This document shows, in pieces, positions 17,664-26,027 of a DNA stretch of 64,000 bases (position 1 is its first letter; the number at the start of each line of letters is the position of its first letter). The translations under genes and the position numbers were made by a program. The notes under the pieces were generated by a model. That model was not told the origin of the DNA, did no database searches, and saw only the letters and a list, made by a program, of their open reading frames with translations. Where the stretch lies: NCBI RefSeq assembly GCF_000284375.1, contig NC_017249.1:5062001-5126000 (forward strand), written 5' to 3'. The DNA is from Bradyrhizobium japonicum USDA 6. Lineage in GTDB: Bacteria; Pseudomonadota; Alphaproteobacteria; Rhizobiales; Xanthobacteraceae.

Positions 17664-18601
17664 TGGCAACACCGCCGCACATCATGATCCAGGAAGTCGC
17701 CCCGCGCGACGGCCTTCAGATCGAAGCGAAATGGGTCGAAACCAGCGAAAAAATCCGGCTGATCAATTCGCTCTCCGCGATCGGTTTCGGCCGCATCGAG
17801 GTCTCGTCGTTCGTGTCACCGGCGGCCGTGCCGTCGCTGCGAGACGCCGCGGACGTCTTCGCCGGCATCGAGCGGCGGCCCGGCACGATCTACACGGCGC
17901 TGATCCCGAACCGGAAGGGAGCTGAGCTCGCGCTGGCGGCGCGTGCGGACGAGCTCAATTTCGTGATGTCGGCGAGCGAGACGCACAACCACGCCAACAT
18001 GAACTTGACGCATGCGCAGTCGCTGGCCTCGCTTGCCGAGATCGTGAAGCCGGCCCGCGCCTGCGGTGCCATGGTCAACGCCACCGTTGCGACCGCGTTC
18101 GGCTGCCCGTTCGAAGGTGTGCAACCGTTCGAGAAGGTGCTCGATATCGTCAAACGCTATCTCGATCTCGGGGTCGACGGCGTCACGCTCGCCGATACCA
18201 CCGGCATGGCCAATCCCATCCAGGTCTCGCAGCTCGTGGCCGAGGTCTTGATGCTGGTTCCTGCGGACATGGTCACGCTTCACTTCCACAACACGCGAGG
18301 ACTCGGGCTGGTCAATGTTCTCGCGGCCTGTGACACCGGCGTACGCCGCTTCGACGCTGCGCTGGGCGGCCTCGGTGGATGCCCATTTGCGCCGGGCGCC
18401 TCCGGCAATGTCTGTACCGAAGACCTCGTCAATCTCTGCCACGAGACGGGCTTGCGAACCGGTCTCGATCTGCAGCGCTTGATCGATCTCTCGTTCCGCT
18501 TGCCTGGACTGGTCGGACACGAGGTGCCGGGACAGGTCGCCAAGGCCGGCCGTCCCCTCGATCTGCATCCCATACCCGAACGGCTACGACGCTCGGCCTG
18601 A
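17660..18601 (+). CDS. hydroxymethylglutaryl-CoA lyase family protein
   Basis: 313-residue TIM-barrel lyase that cleaves 3-hydroxy-3-methylglutaryl-CoA or a related acyl-CoA such as citramalyl-CoA to acetyl-CoA plus a keto acid. Metal/catalytic motif is VAPRDGLQ (R16, D17), with LADTTG, a metal-binding HFHN segment (N where many relatives have D) and the mobile active-site loop GGLGGCPFAPGASGN with its Cys. 4-base overlap with the CoA-transferase. True substrate is inferred only from neighbours. Confidence 0.88.
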   Translation: MMATPPHIMIQEVAPRDGLQIEAKWVETSEKIRLINSLSAIGFGRIEVSSFVSPAAVPSLRDAADVFAGIERRPGTIYTALIPNRKGAELALAARADELNFVMSASETHNHANMNLTHAQSLASLAEIVKPARACGAMVNATVATAFGCPFEGVQPFEKVLDIVKRYLDLGVDGVTLADTTGMANPIQVSQLVAEVLMLVPADMVTLHFHNTRGLGLVNVLAACDTGVRRFDAALGGLGGCPFAPGASGNVCTEDLVNLCHETGLRTGLDLQRLIDLSFRLPGLVGHEVPGQVAKAGRPLDLHPIPERLRRSA

Positions 18602-18640
18602 GCGATCGCTATCAAAATTCAAAATAAATTGGAGGAAACC

Positions 18641-19975
18641 ATGACGATTGCCACGGCGGCAACTGCCGACCTCGATACTGGACTCACAGAGCATCAGGTC
18701 ATCAAGAAGATTGCGTGGCGGCTGATGCCGCTGATCATCGTCTGCTACTTCTTTGCGTTCTTCGATCGCGTCAACATCAGCTTCGCCAAGGCCGCGCTCC
18801 AGACCGATCTCGGTCTCAGCAACACCGCCTACGGATTTGGCGCCAGCCTGTTCGTCGTTGGTTACGTCCTGCTGGAAGTGCCGAGCAACATGCTGCTCTA
18901 TCGCTTCGGCGCGCGGCGCTGGATCGCCCGCATCATGATTTCCTGGGGGCTGGCGACGGCGGCGATGGTCTTCGTTCATAGCGAGTGGCAGTTCTATGCA
19001 CTGCGCTTCGTGATTGGTGCCATGGAGGCGGGATTTGCGCCCGGCATTCTCTACTACCTGACACTCTGGTTTCCAAAATCGCATCGCGGCCGCATGACGT
19101 CCGTGTTCTTTCTCGCCACTGCATTCTCGGGGATCATCGGCGCGCCGATCTCGGGTCTCATCCTCAATTATCTGAACGGGCTGCACGGTCTGGCCGGTTG
19201 GCAATGGCTGTTTCTGGCCGGCGGCATTCCCTGCGTTGCGCTTGGCTTCGTCGTGCTGCTGCGCTTCGACGATGGGATCGAGCAGGCCGAATGGTTGAGC
19301 GACGACGAGCGCCGGTTGATCTCGGTTCAGCTGGATCGCCAGAAGAGTGAGATCGGAGAGAATTCGGCATGGCGCTCGCTGCTCATGCCCGGCGTGCTGC
19401 TGCTCGGATTCATCTACTTCCTGATCCAGATCGCCTCCTACGGCCTCAATTTCTGGGCGCCTGACCTGATCAAGGCGGCCGGCGGCGGAAGCGCGGCCGC
19501 GATCGGCTTCCTGACCGCCGTTCCCTATATCTGCGGCGCCATCTGCATGATCGTCGTAGGCCGATTGTCGGATGCATCAGGCGAGCGCCCGAAATTTGTC
19601 GCAGCCTTGATTCTGACCGCGGCCGTGGGCTTCTTCGCGTCCGGTGCATTCGACAGGAATGTCGTCACGCTGGTTGGCGCGCTTGCCATCCTTGGTGCCG
19701 GCGTGGTTGCGGCCATTCCGACATTCTGGACGCTGCCTCCGAAAATTCTTACCGGTGCGGGGGCGGCCAGCGGGATCGCGCTCATCAACACGCTGGGGCA
19801 GGTCGGCGGCATCGTCAGCCCGGTCATGGTCGGATCGGTCAAGGATATGACCGGCAGCACGACACCCGCGCTCTATGTCATTGGTGGCTTGTGCGTGCTC
19901 TGTGCGTTGCTGCTGCTGACGGCGCTTCCGCGAGACCTGAAAGCCAGGGACGTGACGGAACCCCGGAGCGCATAG
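18641..19975 (+). CDS. MFS transporter, anion:cation symporter type
   Basis: 444-residue inner-membrane carrier. ATG 18641 has a perfect GGAGG upstream; the TTG at 18629 is part of that leader. About 12 membrane helices; the first contains FFDRVNISFAKAAL, typical of the organic-anion/tartrate/4-hydroxyphenylacetate branch. Third gene of the CoA-transferase/lyase unit, 39 bases after the lyase, so it probably imports their substrate. Confidence 0.88.
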   Translation: MTIATAATADLDTGLTEHQVIKKIAWRLMPLIIVCYFFAFFDRVNISFAKAALQTDLGLSNTAYGFGASLFVVGYVLLEVPSNMLLYRFGARRWIARIMISWGLATAAMVFVHSEWQFYALRFVIGAMEAGFAPGILYYLTLWFPKSHRGRMTSVFFLATAFSGIIGAPISGLILNYLNGLHGLAGWQWLFLAGGIPCVALGFVVLLRFDDGIEQAEWLSDDERRLISVQLDRQKSEIGENSAWRSLLMPGVLLLGFIYFLIQIASYGLNFWAPDLIKAAGGGSAAAIGFLTAVPYICGAICMIVVGRLSDASGERPKFVAALILTAAVGFFASGAFDRNVVTLVGALAILGAGVVAAIPTFWTLPPKILTGAGAASGIALINTLGQVGGIVSPVMVGSVKDMTGSTTPALYVIGGLCVLCALLLLTALPRDLKARDVTEPRSA

Positions 19976-20032
19976 GCCGCGGCATTGGCGCGCCTTGGTG
20001 GGGCGCATTCAAGAGGGTATCTAGGCGAAAGA

Positions 20033-20073
20033 CATCACACCGCCGTCCATTCTCGATGGATGGCGGTGTGATG
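20033..20073 (+). other. long hairpin before the VOC-protein gene
   Basis: Arms 20033-20050 and 20056-20073 form an 18-bp stem with a single G-T wobble and a 5-base loop. It ends 24 bases before the ATG of the next gene and has no T tract. It may stop transcription from the MFS gene or structure the downstream 5' leader. Confidence 0.6.
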
Positions 20074-20097
20074 GCCCGGAACCGAAGGGGACGCGCA

Positions 20098-20571
20098 ATG
20101 GCGAAGAACACGATTTGCCTCTGGTACGACAAGGACGCCGAGGCGGCTGCCCGCTTCTACGCCGAGACGTTCCCCGACAGCGCAGTGAGCGCCATTCACC
20201 GCGCGCCCAGCGACTACCCGTCGGGTAAGGCCGGCGACGTGCTCACCGTCGAGTTCACCGTGGCCGGCGTCGCCTGTCTCGGCCTCAACGGCGGTCCGAT
20301 TTTCAAGCACAACGAGGCTTTCTCGTTCCAGATCGCGACCGACGATCAGGAAGAGACCGACCGCTACTGGAACGCCATCATCGGCAATGGCGGGCAGGAG
20401 AGCGCCTGCGGCTGGTGCAAGGACAGATGGGGCCTCTCCTGGCAGATCACGCCGCAGGTGTTGACTGAGGCACTGGCGGCCGGCGGCGCTGAGGCAAAGC
20501 GCGCCTTCGATGCGATGATGGAGATGACGAAGATCGACGTCGCCGCGATCGAGGCCGCGCGCCGCGGCTGA
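20098..20571 (+). CDS. VOC/PhnB-like glyoxalase-fold protein
   Basis: 157-residue single-domain protein of the PhnB / 3-demethylubiquinone-methyltransferase-like VOC group. Start ATG 20098 has AAGGGGA at good spacing; ATG 20071 is in frame but overlaps a hairpin. Characteristic pieces are LWYDKDAEAAARFYAETFPDS, FTVAGVACLGLNGGP and WGLSWQITPQ. Members of this fold bind a metal and small substrates; no specific reaction can be assigned. Confidence 0.85.
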   Translation: MAKNTICLWYDKDAEAAARFYAETFPDSAVSAIHRAPSDYPSGKAGDVLTVEFTVAGVACLGLNGGPIFKHNEAFSFQIATDDQEETDRYWNAIIGNGGQESACGWCKDRWGLSWQITPQVLTEALAAGGAEAKRAFDAMMEMTKIDVAAIEAARRG

Positions 20572-20583
20572 AATTATCTCGCC

Positions 20584-21162
20584 TCAGATGCAGAGGCCGA
20601 GCAGCTTGACGTGGCAGCCGCTGGACTTCGGCTTGCTGGCGGGGGCGGCCTCGCGCTTCACGGCAACCAACGGCTCCCCGTCCTTCTTGCCCTTGCCCTT
20701 GCCCTTCGGCTCGTAGTCGCCCGCGATCACCATGGCCCAATAGGTTCGCTTGCCACTGGCATTTTTGGCGCTGGCGATGCCGACGCGGGAGGCGTTGTGC
20801 AGCAGCAGGTTCTTGCGATGCCCGGACGAGTCGATCCACTGTCCCAGCGTCTTCTCGAAATTGTCGTAGCCGTAGGCGATGTTCTCGGCCGCGCGGCCCG
20901 CGCCGGCCGGTGCGACGCGCCGGTTGAACGGGCCAAGCGCGTCGTGGCTGAGGTCGTCCTTCGCCGCCATCGCGCGGGCCTGGTCCATGGCGATGCGGTC
21001 GAGGGTTGAATCGCGGACGACGCGGACCTCACCGTGCTTGAGGCGAAAGCTGGAGATCAGCTCGGCCGGGGAGTCGGCCATCGCGGGCGCGGCCGCGAGC
21101 AGCAAAAGGCCAGCGATCACGCCGCCAACCACACGATGCATCATCATCCCCCGAATGCCCAT
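20584..21162 (-). CDS. secreted CAP-domain (SCP/PR1-like) protein
   Basis: Up to 192 residues; nearby ATGs a few codons in are equally possible starts. A signal peptide ends near AMA. The CAP domain contains ENIAYGY and the conserved GHRKNLL segment with WAMVIAGDY after it. A Lys/Gly-rich linker follows, and the protein ends in a short Cys-containing tail (GCHVKLLGLCI) that could form a disulfide. Extracytoplasmic; function of bacterial CAP proteins is generally unknown. Confidence 0.85.
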   Translation of the reverse strand: MGIRGMMMHRVVGGVIAGLLLLAAAPAMADSPAELISSFRLKHGEVRVVRDSTLDRIAMDQARAMAAKDDLSHDALGPFNRRVAPAGAGRAAENIAYGYDNFEKTLGQWIDSSGHRKNLLLHNASRVGIASAKNASGKRTYWAMVIAGDYEPKGKGKGKKDGEPLVAVKREAAPASKPKSSGCHVKLLGLCI

Positions 21163-21232
21163 GACCCGCCGCCCGAATGATCCGATCGCTTCTCTATCGC
21201 CAATGTGGACGCTTCAAGGCGCGAGCACCCCG

Positions 21233-22327
21233 TCAGCTCGCCGGCAGGTCGGCCTCGAAGTTGAAACGGTCCCGCAGGTTCTTCCGCTGTTCCAGGATGT
21301 CCTTGAGGAAGGCGCGGTCCTGGTCGTTCTTCATCATCGGCTCGATCAGGTCGAGCTGGTTCATGGCGACCAGTTGCAGGATCTCGGTCCGCGGCTTGCC
21401 GCTGGTATCGCGGGGCAGCGCGTGTACGACCTGGATGTGCTCCGGCGGCTTTGGACCCTTGGCGGCCGAAAGTTCGCTGCGAAGCTCGCCTTCAAGCGTG
21501 GCCTGATCGGCCTCGACGAAGGCATAGAGCCCGACGCCGGAGCGGCGGTCGGCGAAGGCGACGATGGCGGTGTCGCGCACGGCCGGGTTCTTGCGGATCA
21601 GCTCGGCGAGCACCGGCGCGTCGTTGACCAGCCGGCGGCCGCCGCCCTCGCGGTCGGTGAAGTTGAACAGGCCGCGCGTGATCGCGCGATAGACCTTCTT
21701 GCCGGTCGCGAGCCACAGGCTGGCGGCGAATGACTTCTTTGCCAGGATTTTCCGCTCGCGTGGCGTCAGCGCCTCGGGTGCGTAGGAACGCTTGTGCTTG
21801 AGCAGATGCCGCAGGTCCTCGTAGGCGAGGATGCGGTAGAGCCGGCCACGTCGGTTGAAGCAGGCCGCGAGCTGGAAGTCGGTCACGTAGGCGCGGCCGT
21901 CGCGGCCGACCAGCCAGTTCTGCTCCTTGGCGAGATCGTTGTGGCAGATGCCGGCGCGGCGCAGCCGGCGTAGCGCCGCCTTGGCCGAGCGGAAATAGGC
22001 GAGGTCGCCATGCGGCTTGGCAAGATGCAGCGCGACGCCGTCCACGAAGCCGCGGACTAGCGCGCGGCGTCCGGCCCAGAGTAGCTCAGGGCCGACATTC
22101 AGCCCCTTGGCGAGGGCCAGCGCATGCTTCTCGCGGGCGAACAGATGACGCGCCAGCACGAAGGACCACCACGGCACTTCGTCGAGCCGGCGCAGTACGG
22201 CGTCGACCTCGCCGCTGTCGCCGCGGAAGCGGCCGCGCTCGACGGTCGAGAACACGTCGCGCTTGAGCAGCACGCCCTCGGTCCAGCGCGCCGACAGTGT
22301 CGCGGCGTCGTCTTTGGGAAGACTCAT
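21233..22327 (-). CDS. protein-kinase-like domain fused to an acyl-CoA-synthetase C-terminal domain
   Basis: 364 residues. Residues about 20-215 look like a RIO/Kdo-kinase-type fold: catalytic loop GICHNDLAKEQN (H129, D131, N137) and metal-binding DF at 150-151. From about 235 the sequence changes to what looks like the small C-terminal domain of AMP-forming acyl-CoA synthetases: LIRKNPAVRDTAIVAFAD, then YAFVEAD, then HALPRDTSGKPRTEIL, where K311 sits where those enzymes carry the adenylation lysine. The large AMP-binding domain is absent. It follows trmFO by 7 bases on the same strand, so probably cotranscribed. Both domain calls are by eye; the substrate is unknown. Confidence 0.75.
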   Translation of the reverse strand: MSLPKDDAATLSARWTEGVLLKRDVFSTVERGRFRGDSGEVDAVLRRLDEVPWWSFVLARHLFAREKHALALAKGLNVGPELLWAGRRALVRGFVDGVALHLAKPHGDLAYFRSAKAALRRLRRAGICHNDLAKEQNWLVGRDGRAYVTDFQLAACFNRRGRLYRILAYEDLRHLLKHKRSYAPEALTPRERKILAKKSFAASLWLATGKKVYRAITRGLFNFTDREGGGRRLVNDAPVLAELIRKNPAVRDTAIVAFADRRSGVGLYAFVEADQATLEGELRSELSAAKGPKPPEHIQVVHALPRDTSGKPRTEILQLVAMNQLDLIEPMMKNDQDRAFLKDILEQRKNLRDRFNFEADLPAS

Positions 22328-22334
22328 CGAAAAC

Positions 22335-23762
22335 TCACGCGGCTGCGGCGATGCGCAGGTGATCGGCGATCCAGCGATCGAGATCGGCGAGCGCCAGCGC
22401 GCTCATCGCCTGTTTCTTGGCCACCGTTTTCTCGTTGCCGCGCAGGCGGGTGCCGTCGGGCTTCTTCGTCGGAGCATTCGCAAGCGGCGGGAACAGGCCG
22501 AAATTGATGTTCATCGGCTGGAACGAGCGCGTACCGGGCTCGATGGTCTCGATATGGCCGCCGGTGATGTGACCGAGCAGCGATCCAAGTGCCGTCGTAG
22601 CAGGCGGGCTCGCCAGTGTCTCGCCGCGCGCATCCGCTGCCGCATAGAGACCGGCGATCAGGCCGACGCTGGCGGATTCCACGTAGCCCTCGCAGCCGGT
22701 CATCTGACCGGCGAAGCGCAGCCGCGGCTGCGCACGCAGGCGCAGCTGGCCGTCGAGCAGCTTTGGCGAATTGAGGAAGGTGTTGCGATGCAGGCCGCCG
22801 AGGCGGGCGAATTCGGCCTTCTCCAGCCCCGGAATGCCGCGGAAGATGCGCTGCTGCTCGCCGTATTTCAGCTTCGTCTGGAAGCCGACGATGTTGTAGA
22901 GCGTGCCGAGCTTGTTGTCCTGGCGCAGCTGCACGATGGCGTAGGCCTTCGTGGTGGGATCGTGCGGATTGGTGAGGCCGACCGGCTTCATCGGGCCGTG
23001 GCGCAACGTCTCGGGGCCGCGCTCCGCCATCACCTCGATCGGCAGGCAGCCGTCGAAATAGGGCGTGTTGGTCTCCCATTCCTTGAACTCTGTCTTCTCG
23101 CCAGCGATCAGCGCGGCGACGAAGCCGTCATACTGCTCCTTGGTCATGGGGCAGTTGATGTAGTCGGCGCCGGTGCCGCCGGGGCCGACCTTGTCATAGC
23201 GCGACTGGAACCAGGCCACCGACATGTCGATGGACTCGCGATGCACGATCGGCGCGATCGCGTCGAAGAAGGCGAGCGCGTTCTCGTCGGTGAGCTCGCG
23301 AATGGCGTTGGCGAGTGGCGCGGAGGTGAGGGGGCCGGTCGCAACGATGACGTTGCTCCAGTCGGCCGGCGGCAGGCCTGAAACCTCGCCGCGGGCGATC
23401 TCGATCAGGGGGTGGTCGTTGAGCGCCTTGGTGACGGCCGCCGAGAAGCCGTCGCGGTCGACCGCGAGCGCGCCGCCGGCGGGCACCTGGTTGGCGTCGG
23501 CCGCGCGCATGATCAGCGAGCCTAGCCGGCGCATTTCAGCGTGCAGCAGGCCGACGGCGTTGTTGGCGGCGTCGTCCGAGCGGAACGAATTGGAGCAGAC
23601 GAGCTCAGCGAGCCCATCGGTGCGGTGCGCCTCGGTCATGCGGTCCGGCCGCATCTCGTGCAGCACCACGGGCACGCCGGATTTGGCGACCTGCCAGGCG
23701 GCTTCGGAACCGGCAAGGCCGGCGCCGATCACGTGCACAATGTTGGATTGGGGTCCTGTCAT
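22335..23762 (-). CDS. trmFO: FADH2/folate-dependent tRNA (uracil-54-C5)-methyltransferase
   Basis: 475-residue TrmFO, which makes 5-methyluridine at tRNA position 54 using methylenetetrahydrofolate. FAD-binding [17 protein letters not shown] at the N-terminus, family motif [22 protein letters not shown], and [14 protein letters not shown] in the C-terminal half. The kinase-like gene follows 7 bases downstream. Length is normal for the family. Confidence 0.95.
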   Translation of the reverse strand: MTGPQSNIVHVIGAGLAGSEAAWQVAKSGVPVVLHEMRPDRMTEAHRTDGLAELVCSNSFRSDDAANNAVGLLHAEMRRLGSLIMRAADANQVPAGGALAVDRDGFSAAVTKALNDHPLIEIARGEVSGLPPADWSNVIVATGPLTSAPLANAIRELTDENALAFFDAIAPIVHRESIDMSVAWFQSRYDKVGPGGTGADYINCPMTKEQYDGFVAALIAGEKTEFKEWETNTPYFDGCLPIEVMAERGPETLRHGPMKPVGLTNPHDPTTKAYAIVQLRQDNKLGTLYNIVGFQTKLKYGEQQRIFRGIPGLEKAEFARLGGLHRNTFLNSPKLLDGQLRLRAQPRLRFAGQMTGCEGYVESASVGLIAGLYAAADARGETLASPPATTALGSLLGHITGGHIETIEPGTRSFQPMNINFGLFPPLANAPTKKPDGTRLRGNEKTVAKKQAMSALALADLDRWIADHLRIAAAA

Positions 23763-23836
23763 GGGGCGGACAGGTAGCGCTTTTCGGCGGTCAGTGGAAT
23801 CGCCGAGATGGAGTTTTCTGCCATCAGAAACGACAA

Positions 23837-23855
23837 CGCCCGCACGAGGCGGGCG
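23837..23855 (-). terminator. intrinsic terminator after the DUF1127 gene
   Basis: A 7-bp GC stem (CGCCCGC / GCGGGCG) with a 5-base loop. On the minus strand it is followed by a T-rich stretch (TTGTCGTTTCT). It lies 32 bases after the DUF1127 stop. Confidence 0.65.
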
Positions 23856-23887
23856 CTATCGGTTCGTCCGGTGAAGGGCTGAACGAA

Positions 23888-24040
23888 TCAACCCTGATAC
23901 TGACCGGCGGCAACGCGCGGGATGTCCGAGCGATCGAGGCCGATGTCGGCCAGTTCGCGATCGCTGAGCTGGGACAGCTCGGCAACATTGCGCTGATAGT
24001 CCCGGAAAGCCTGGATCATGCGGATGAGCGAGAGCAGCAT
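23888..24040 (-). CDS. DUF1127 small protein
   Basis: 50 residues. ATG 24040 is preceded by ACAGGAG at ideal spacing, so the longer in-frame extension is not used. The sequence has the family core: a basic aromatic helix (FRDYQRNVAEL) and LSDRELADIGLDRSDIPRVA. Such small Arg-rich proteins are common in alphaproteobacteria, and some influence RNA turnover or phosphate and stress responses. No partner is evident here. Confidence 0.88.
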   Translation of the reverse strand: MLLSLIRMIQAFRDYQRNVAELSQLSDRELADIGLDRSDIPRVAAGQYQG

Positions 24041-24743
24041 TGGTAGTCTCCTGTAGTTCGATTCAGCCCTTGCCCGGGCCTCATCGTTGAAATGAATATA
24101 GGTGAGAGTGGTGCAGTGCGAAAGTTCCGATGTTGCGATGCAGCTAAGCGCGAGGTGCATAGCGGTAGTAACGGACGATTAACCCGGGAGCACTCTCGCC
24201 CAAAGGGTAGGCGAAATAGGGAGCCACTTGCCATAAATCACCGTGAATTCACGGGTTTACTACCACCGCTCTCGTCACCGGTGAAATGAAAATAGGTAGG
24301 GTTCCAACTGTTCTCAAGGCGATCAGTCAGCGTCTGCGCCCAAGTCTCGCATGCGCGAATCGCATGATGGTGGAACTATAAATATGAATATAAGTTCATT
24401 CTAATGAAGGGTGCCATGCGACCGGGTCCAGACGATCCGACTCGCTCCGGGCTGGCGTATCGCCAGACTAGCGGGCAAGGAGTCTGCTGAAACTCATCCT
24501 GACGCGTTTCAGACCGCAACCGCCTCCCTGGTGCGGTGCACACACGCCGAACGTGTGGCGTTCATTACAAGGGTGTAATGAAAATCAGAAATTTCGCATG
24601 GTGCCTCTGCGCTGCGCGCAACATCACGCAATTCTCGCGAGGAATTTATTGCGGCAAGTTGCCGCGCCCGGAGAAAAGTCATGTCGCAGATTCCGGCAAT
24701 GTCGCTGGCTCTGTCCCAAGAAGAAGAGAAGGAAAGTAACATC
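24041..24743. other. 700-base intergenic region with palindromes and a short repeat
   Basis: No supported gene. CCGTGAATTCACGG (24241-24254) is a perfect 14-bp palindrome and TCACCGGTGA (24275-24284) a perfect 10-bp one. TGAAATGAATATAGG (24088-24102) recurs as TGAAATGAAAATAGG (24282-24296). A small hairpin CTGGCG/CGCCAG lies at 24452-24466. The AT-rich stretch around 24371-24405 could hold a promoter. It may contain regulator sites or an sRNA; nothing identifies one. Confidence 0.4.
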
Positions 24744-25007
24744 ATGACGAAGTTACTCGGGGTTATCGCAATTGCCGCCGTCGCGTTCGCCGTCGCGCCG
24801 GCCCAGGCCGCCAAGCACGCCATGGGCGGTTGCAGCTCGGCCAATCTGGAGAAGACGGAGACTGCGATCGAGAACATGGCCGACGGCGACAGCAAGTTCG
24901 TGGCGCAGAAGGAGATCGCGGCTGCGCAGGACGCGCTGCTCAACGGCAAAATGGGTGTGTGCGGCGCGCACCTGAACAAGGCGATGAACGCCACCATGGG
25001 TAAGTAA
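24744..25007 (+). CDS. small secreted hypothetical protein
   Basis: 87 residues from ATG 24744, which has AAGGAAAG upstream; a longer frame from 24681 lacks such a site and would bury the signal peptide. An N-terminal signal (LLGVIAIAAVAFAVAPAQA) is followed by a short helical mature part with two cysteines (GGCSS and GVCGAH) that could pair. I do not recognise a named family. A strong hairpin follows. Confidence 0.75.
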   Translation: MTKLLGVIAIAAVAFAVAPAQAAKHAMGGCSSANLEKTETAIENMADGDSKFVAQKEIAAAQDALLNGKMGVCGAHLNKAMNATMGK

Positions 25008-25019
25008 ACGCACCAAGAG

Positions 25020-25046
25020 AGGGCCGATCGCCGGGCGATCGGCCCT
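25020..25046. terminator. strong hairpin between convergent genes
   Basis: A perfect 12-bp stem (AGGGCCGATCGC / GCGATCGGCCCT) with a 3-base loop lies between the small secreted protein and the lytic transglycosylase, which converge. It probably serves both strands; no T tract. Confidence 0.65.
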
Positions 25047-25067
25047 ACGCGTCCTATCGGGCGCTAT

Positions 25068-25892
25068 TTAAGGGGCGCGTGCGAGCTGGGTCGCGAAATG
25101 GGCGACGGTCTTGGAGTAGACTTCGCTCTTGTTCCACTGCTGCAATACCGCAAAATTCGGACTGCCCGGCTGCCAATCCTTGCCGCGCTGCCAGCCGTAG
25201 CCGGCGAGATAATTGGCGGTGGAGGCGAGCACGTCGGGCGCGTTGTGCAAGAGGTCGCGCTTGCCATTGCCGTCGAAATCGACGGCGTATTTCATCCAGG
25301 ACGACGGCATGAACTGGGTCTGGCCGAGCTCGCCGGCCCATGCGCCTTTCATGTCGGCGGGGGCGAGGTCGCCGCGCTGGACGATGCGCAGCGCATCCAG
25401 CAGTTCGGCACGAAACTGTTCGGAGCGGCGGCAATCATAGGCCAGCGTTGCCAGCGAGCGGATGGTGGCGAACTTGCCGGTGTTGACGCCGAAATCGGTC
25501 TCGAGACCCCAGATCGCGACCAGCACCTCGCCGGGCACGCCATAGGTCTGTTCGATGCGGGACAGCACCGAGCCGTACTGCTTCATCATGTTGGAGCCGC
25601 GCTGCATGCGCGGCGGCACCATGCGGCCGGAGAACTCCTCGAAGGTCTGGGCAAAGACTTTTTGCGAGCGGTCACGGTTGAGCACGCTCTGATCGAGCGT
25701 CACGCCGGCAAGCCCGGCGGCAACAGCCTGCTGCGAGACGCCCTTGGCCGTGGCGTCGGCTTTGAAGTCCGCGAGCCAAGCGTCGAAATTGCCCGAGCCG
25801 CAGGCAACAGCGGCGAGGGCTGGCTGGGCGGTTAGGATTGACGCGGAAAGGGCGAGGGCTGCGAGAGCGAGACGAGAAATCGTCGGGGTCAT
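25068..25892 (-). CDS. lytic murein transglycosylase (MltB type)
   Basis: 274-residue periplasmic enzyme that cleaves peptidoglycan to 1,6-anhydro-muropeptides. The signal peptide ends near ALA. Catalytic glutamate E131 sits in AIWGLETDFG, followed by the family motifs GAWAGELGQTQFMPSSW and VDFDGNGKRDL. No lipobox is present, so it is a soluble family member. No C-terminal peptidoglycan-binding domain is present, unlike longer relatives. Confidence 0.93.
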   Translation of the reverse strand: MTPTISRLALAALALSASILTAQPALAAVACGSGNFDAWLADFKADATAKGVSQQAVAAGLAGVTLDQSVLNRDRSQKVFAQTFEEFSGRMVPPRMQRGSNMMKQYGSVLSRIEQTYGVPGEVLVAIWGLETDFGVNTGKFATIRSLATLAYDCRRSEQFRAELLDALRIVQRGDLAPADMKGAWAGELGQTQFMPSSWMKYAVDFDGNGKRDLLHNAPDVLASTANYLAGYGWQRGKDWQPGSPNFAVLQQWNKSEVYSKTVAHFATQLARAP

Positions 25893-26027
25893 CAGATGAA
25901 ATGGATTCCGTGAAGTGATCTGACCGGCGGCGCAATTTCGATTGTAACCGCGGCCAAAGCAAGGCGTATGACAGCACGCAATCCTGCCCGAGCCGAGCCC
26001 GGGCAGGATCGCGATGTCACGATATCG

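Noticed and set aside
24301..24320. GTTC-CAACT-GTTC as a LexA box
   Set aside because: The spacer is 5 bases instead of the required 7.
24681..24743. Longer start for the small secreted protein
   Set aside because: It would place 21 polar residues before the signal peptide and has no ribosome site, whereas ATG 24744 has one.
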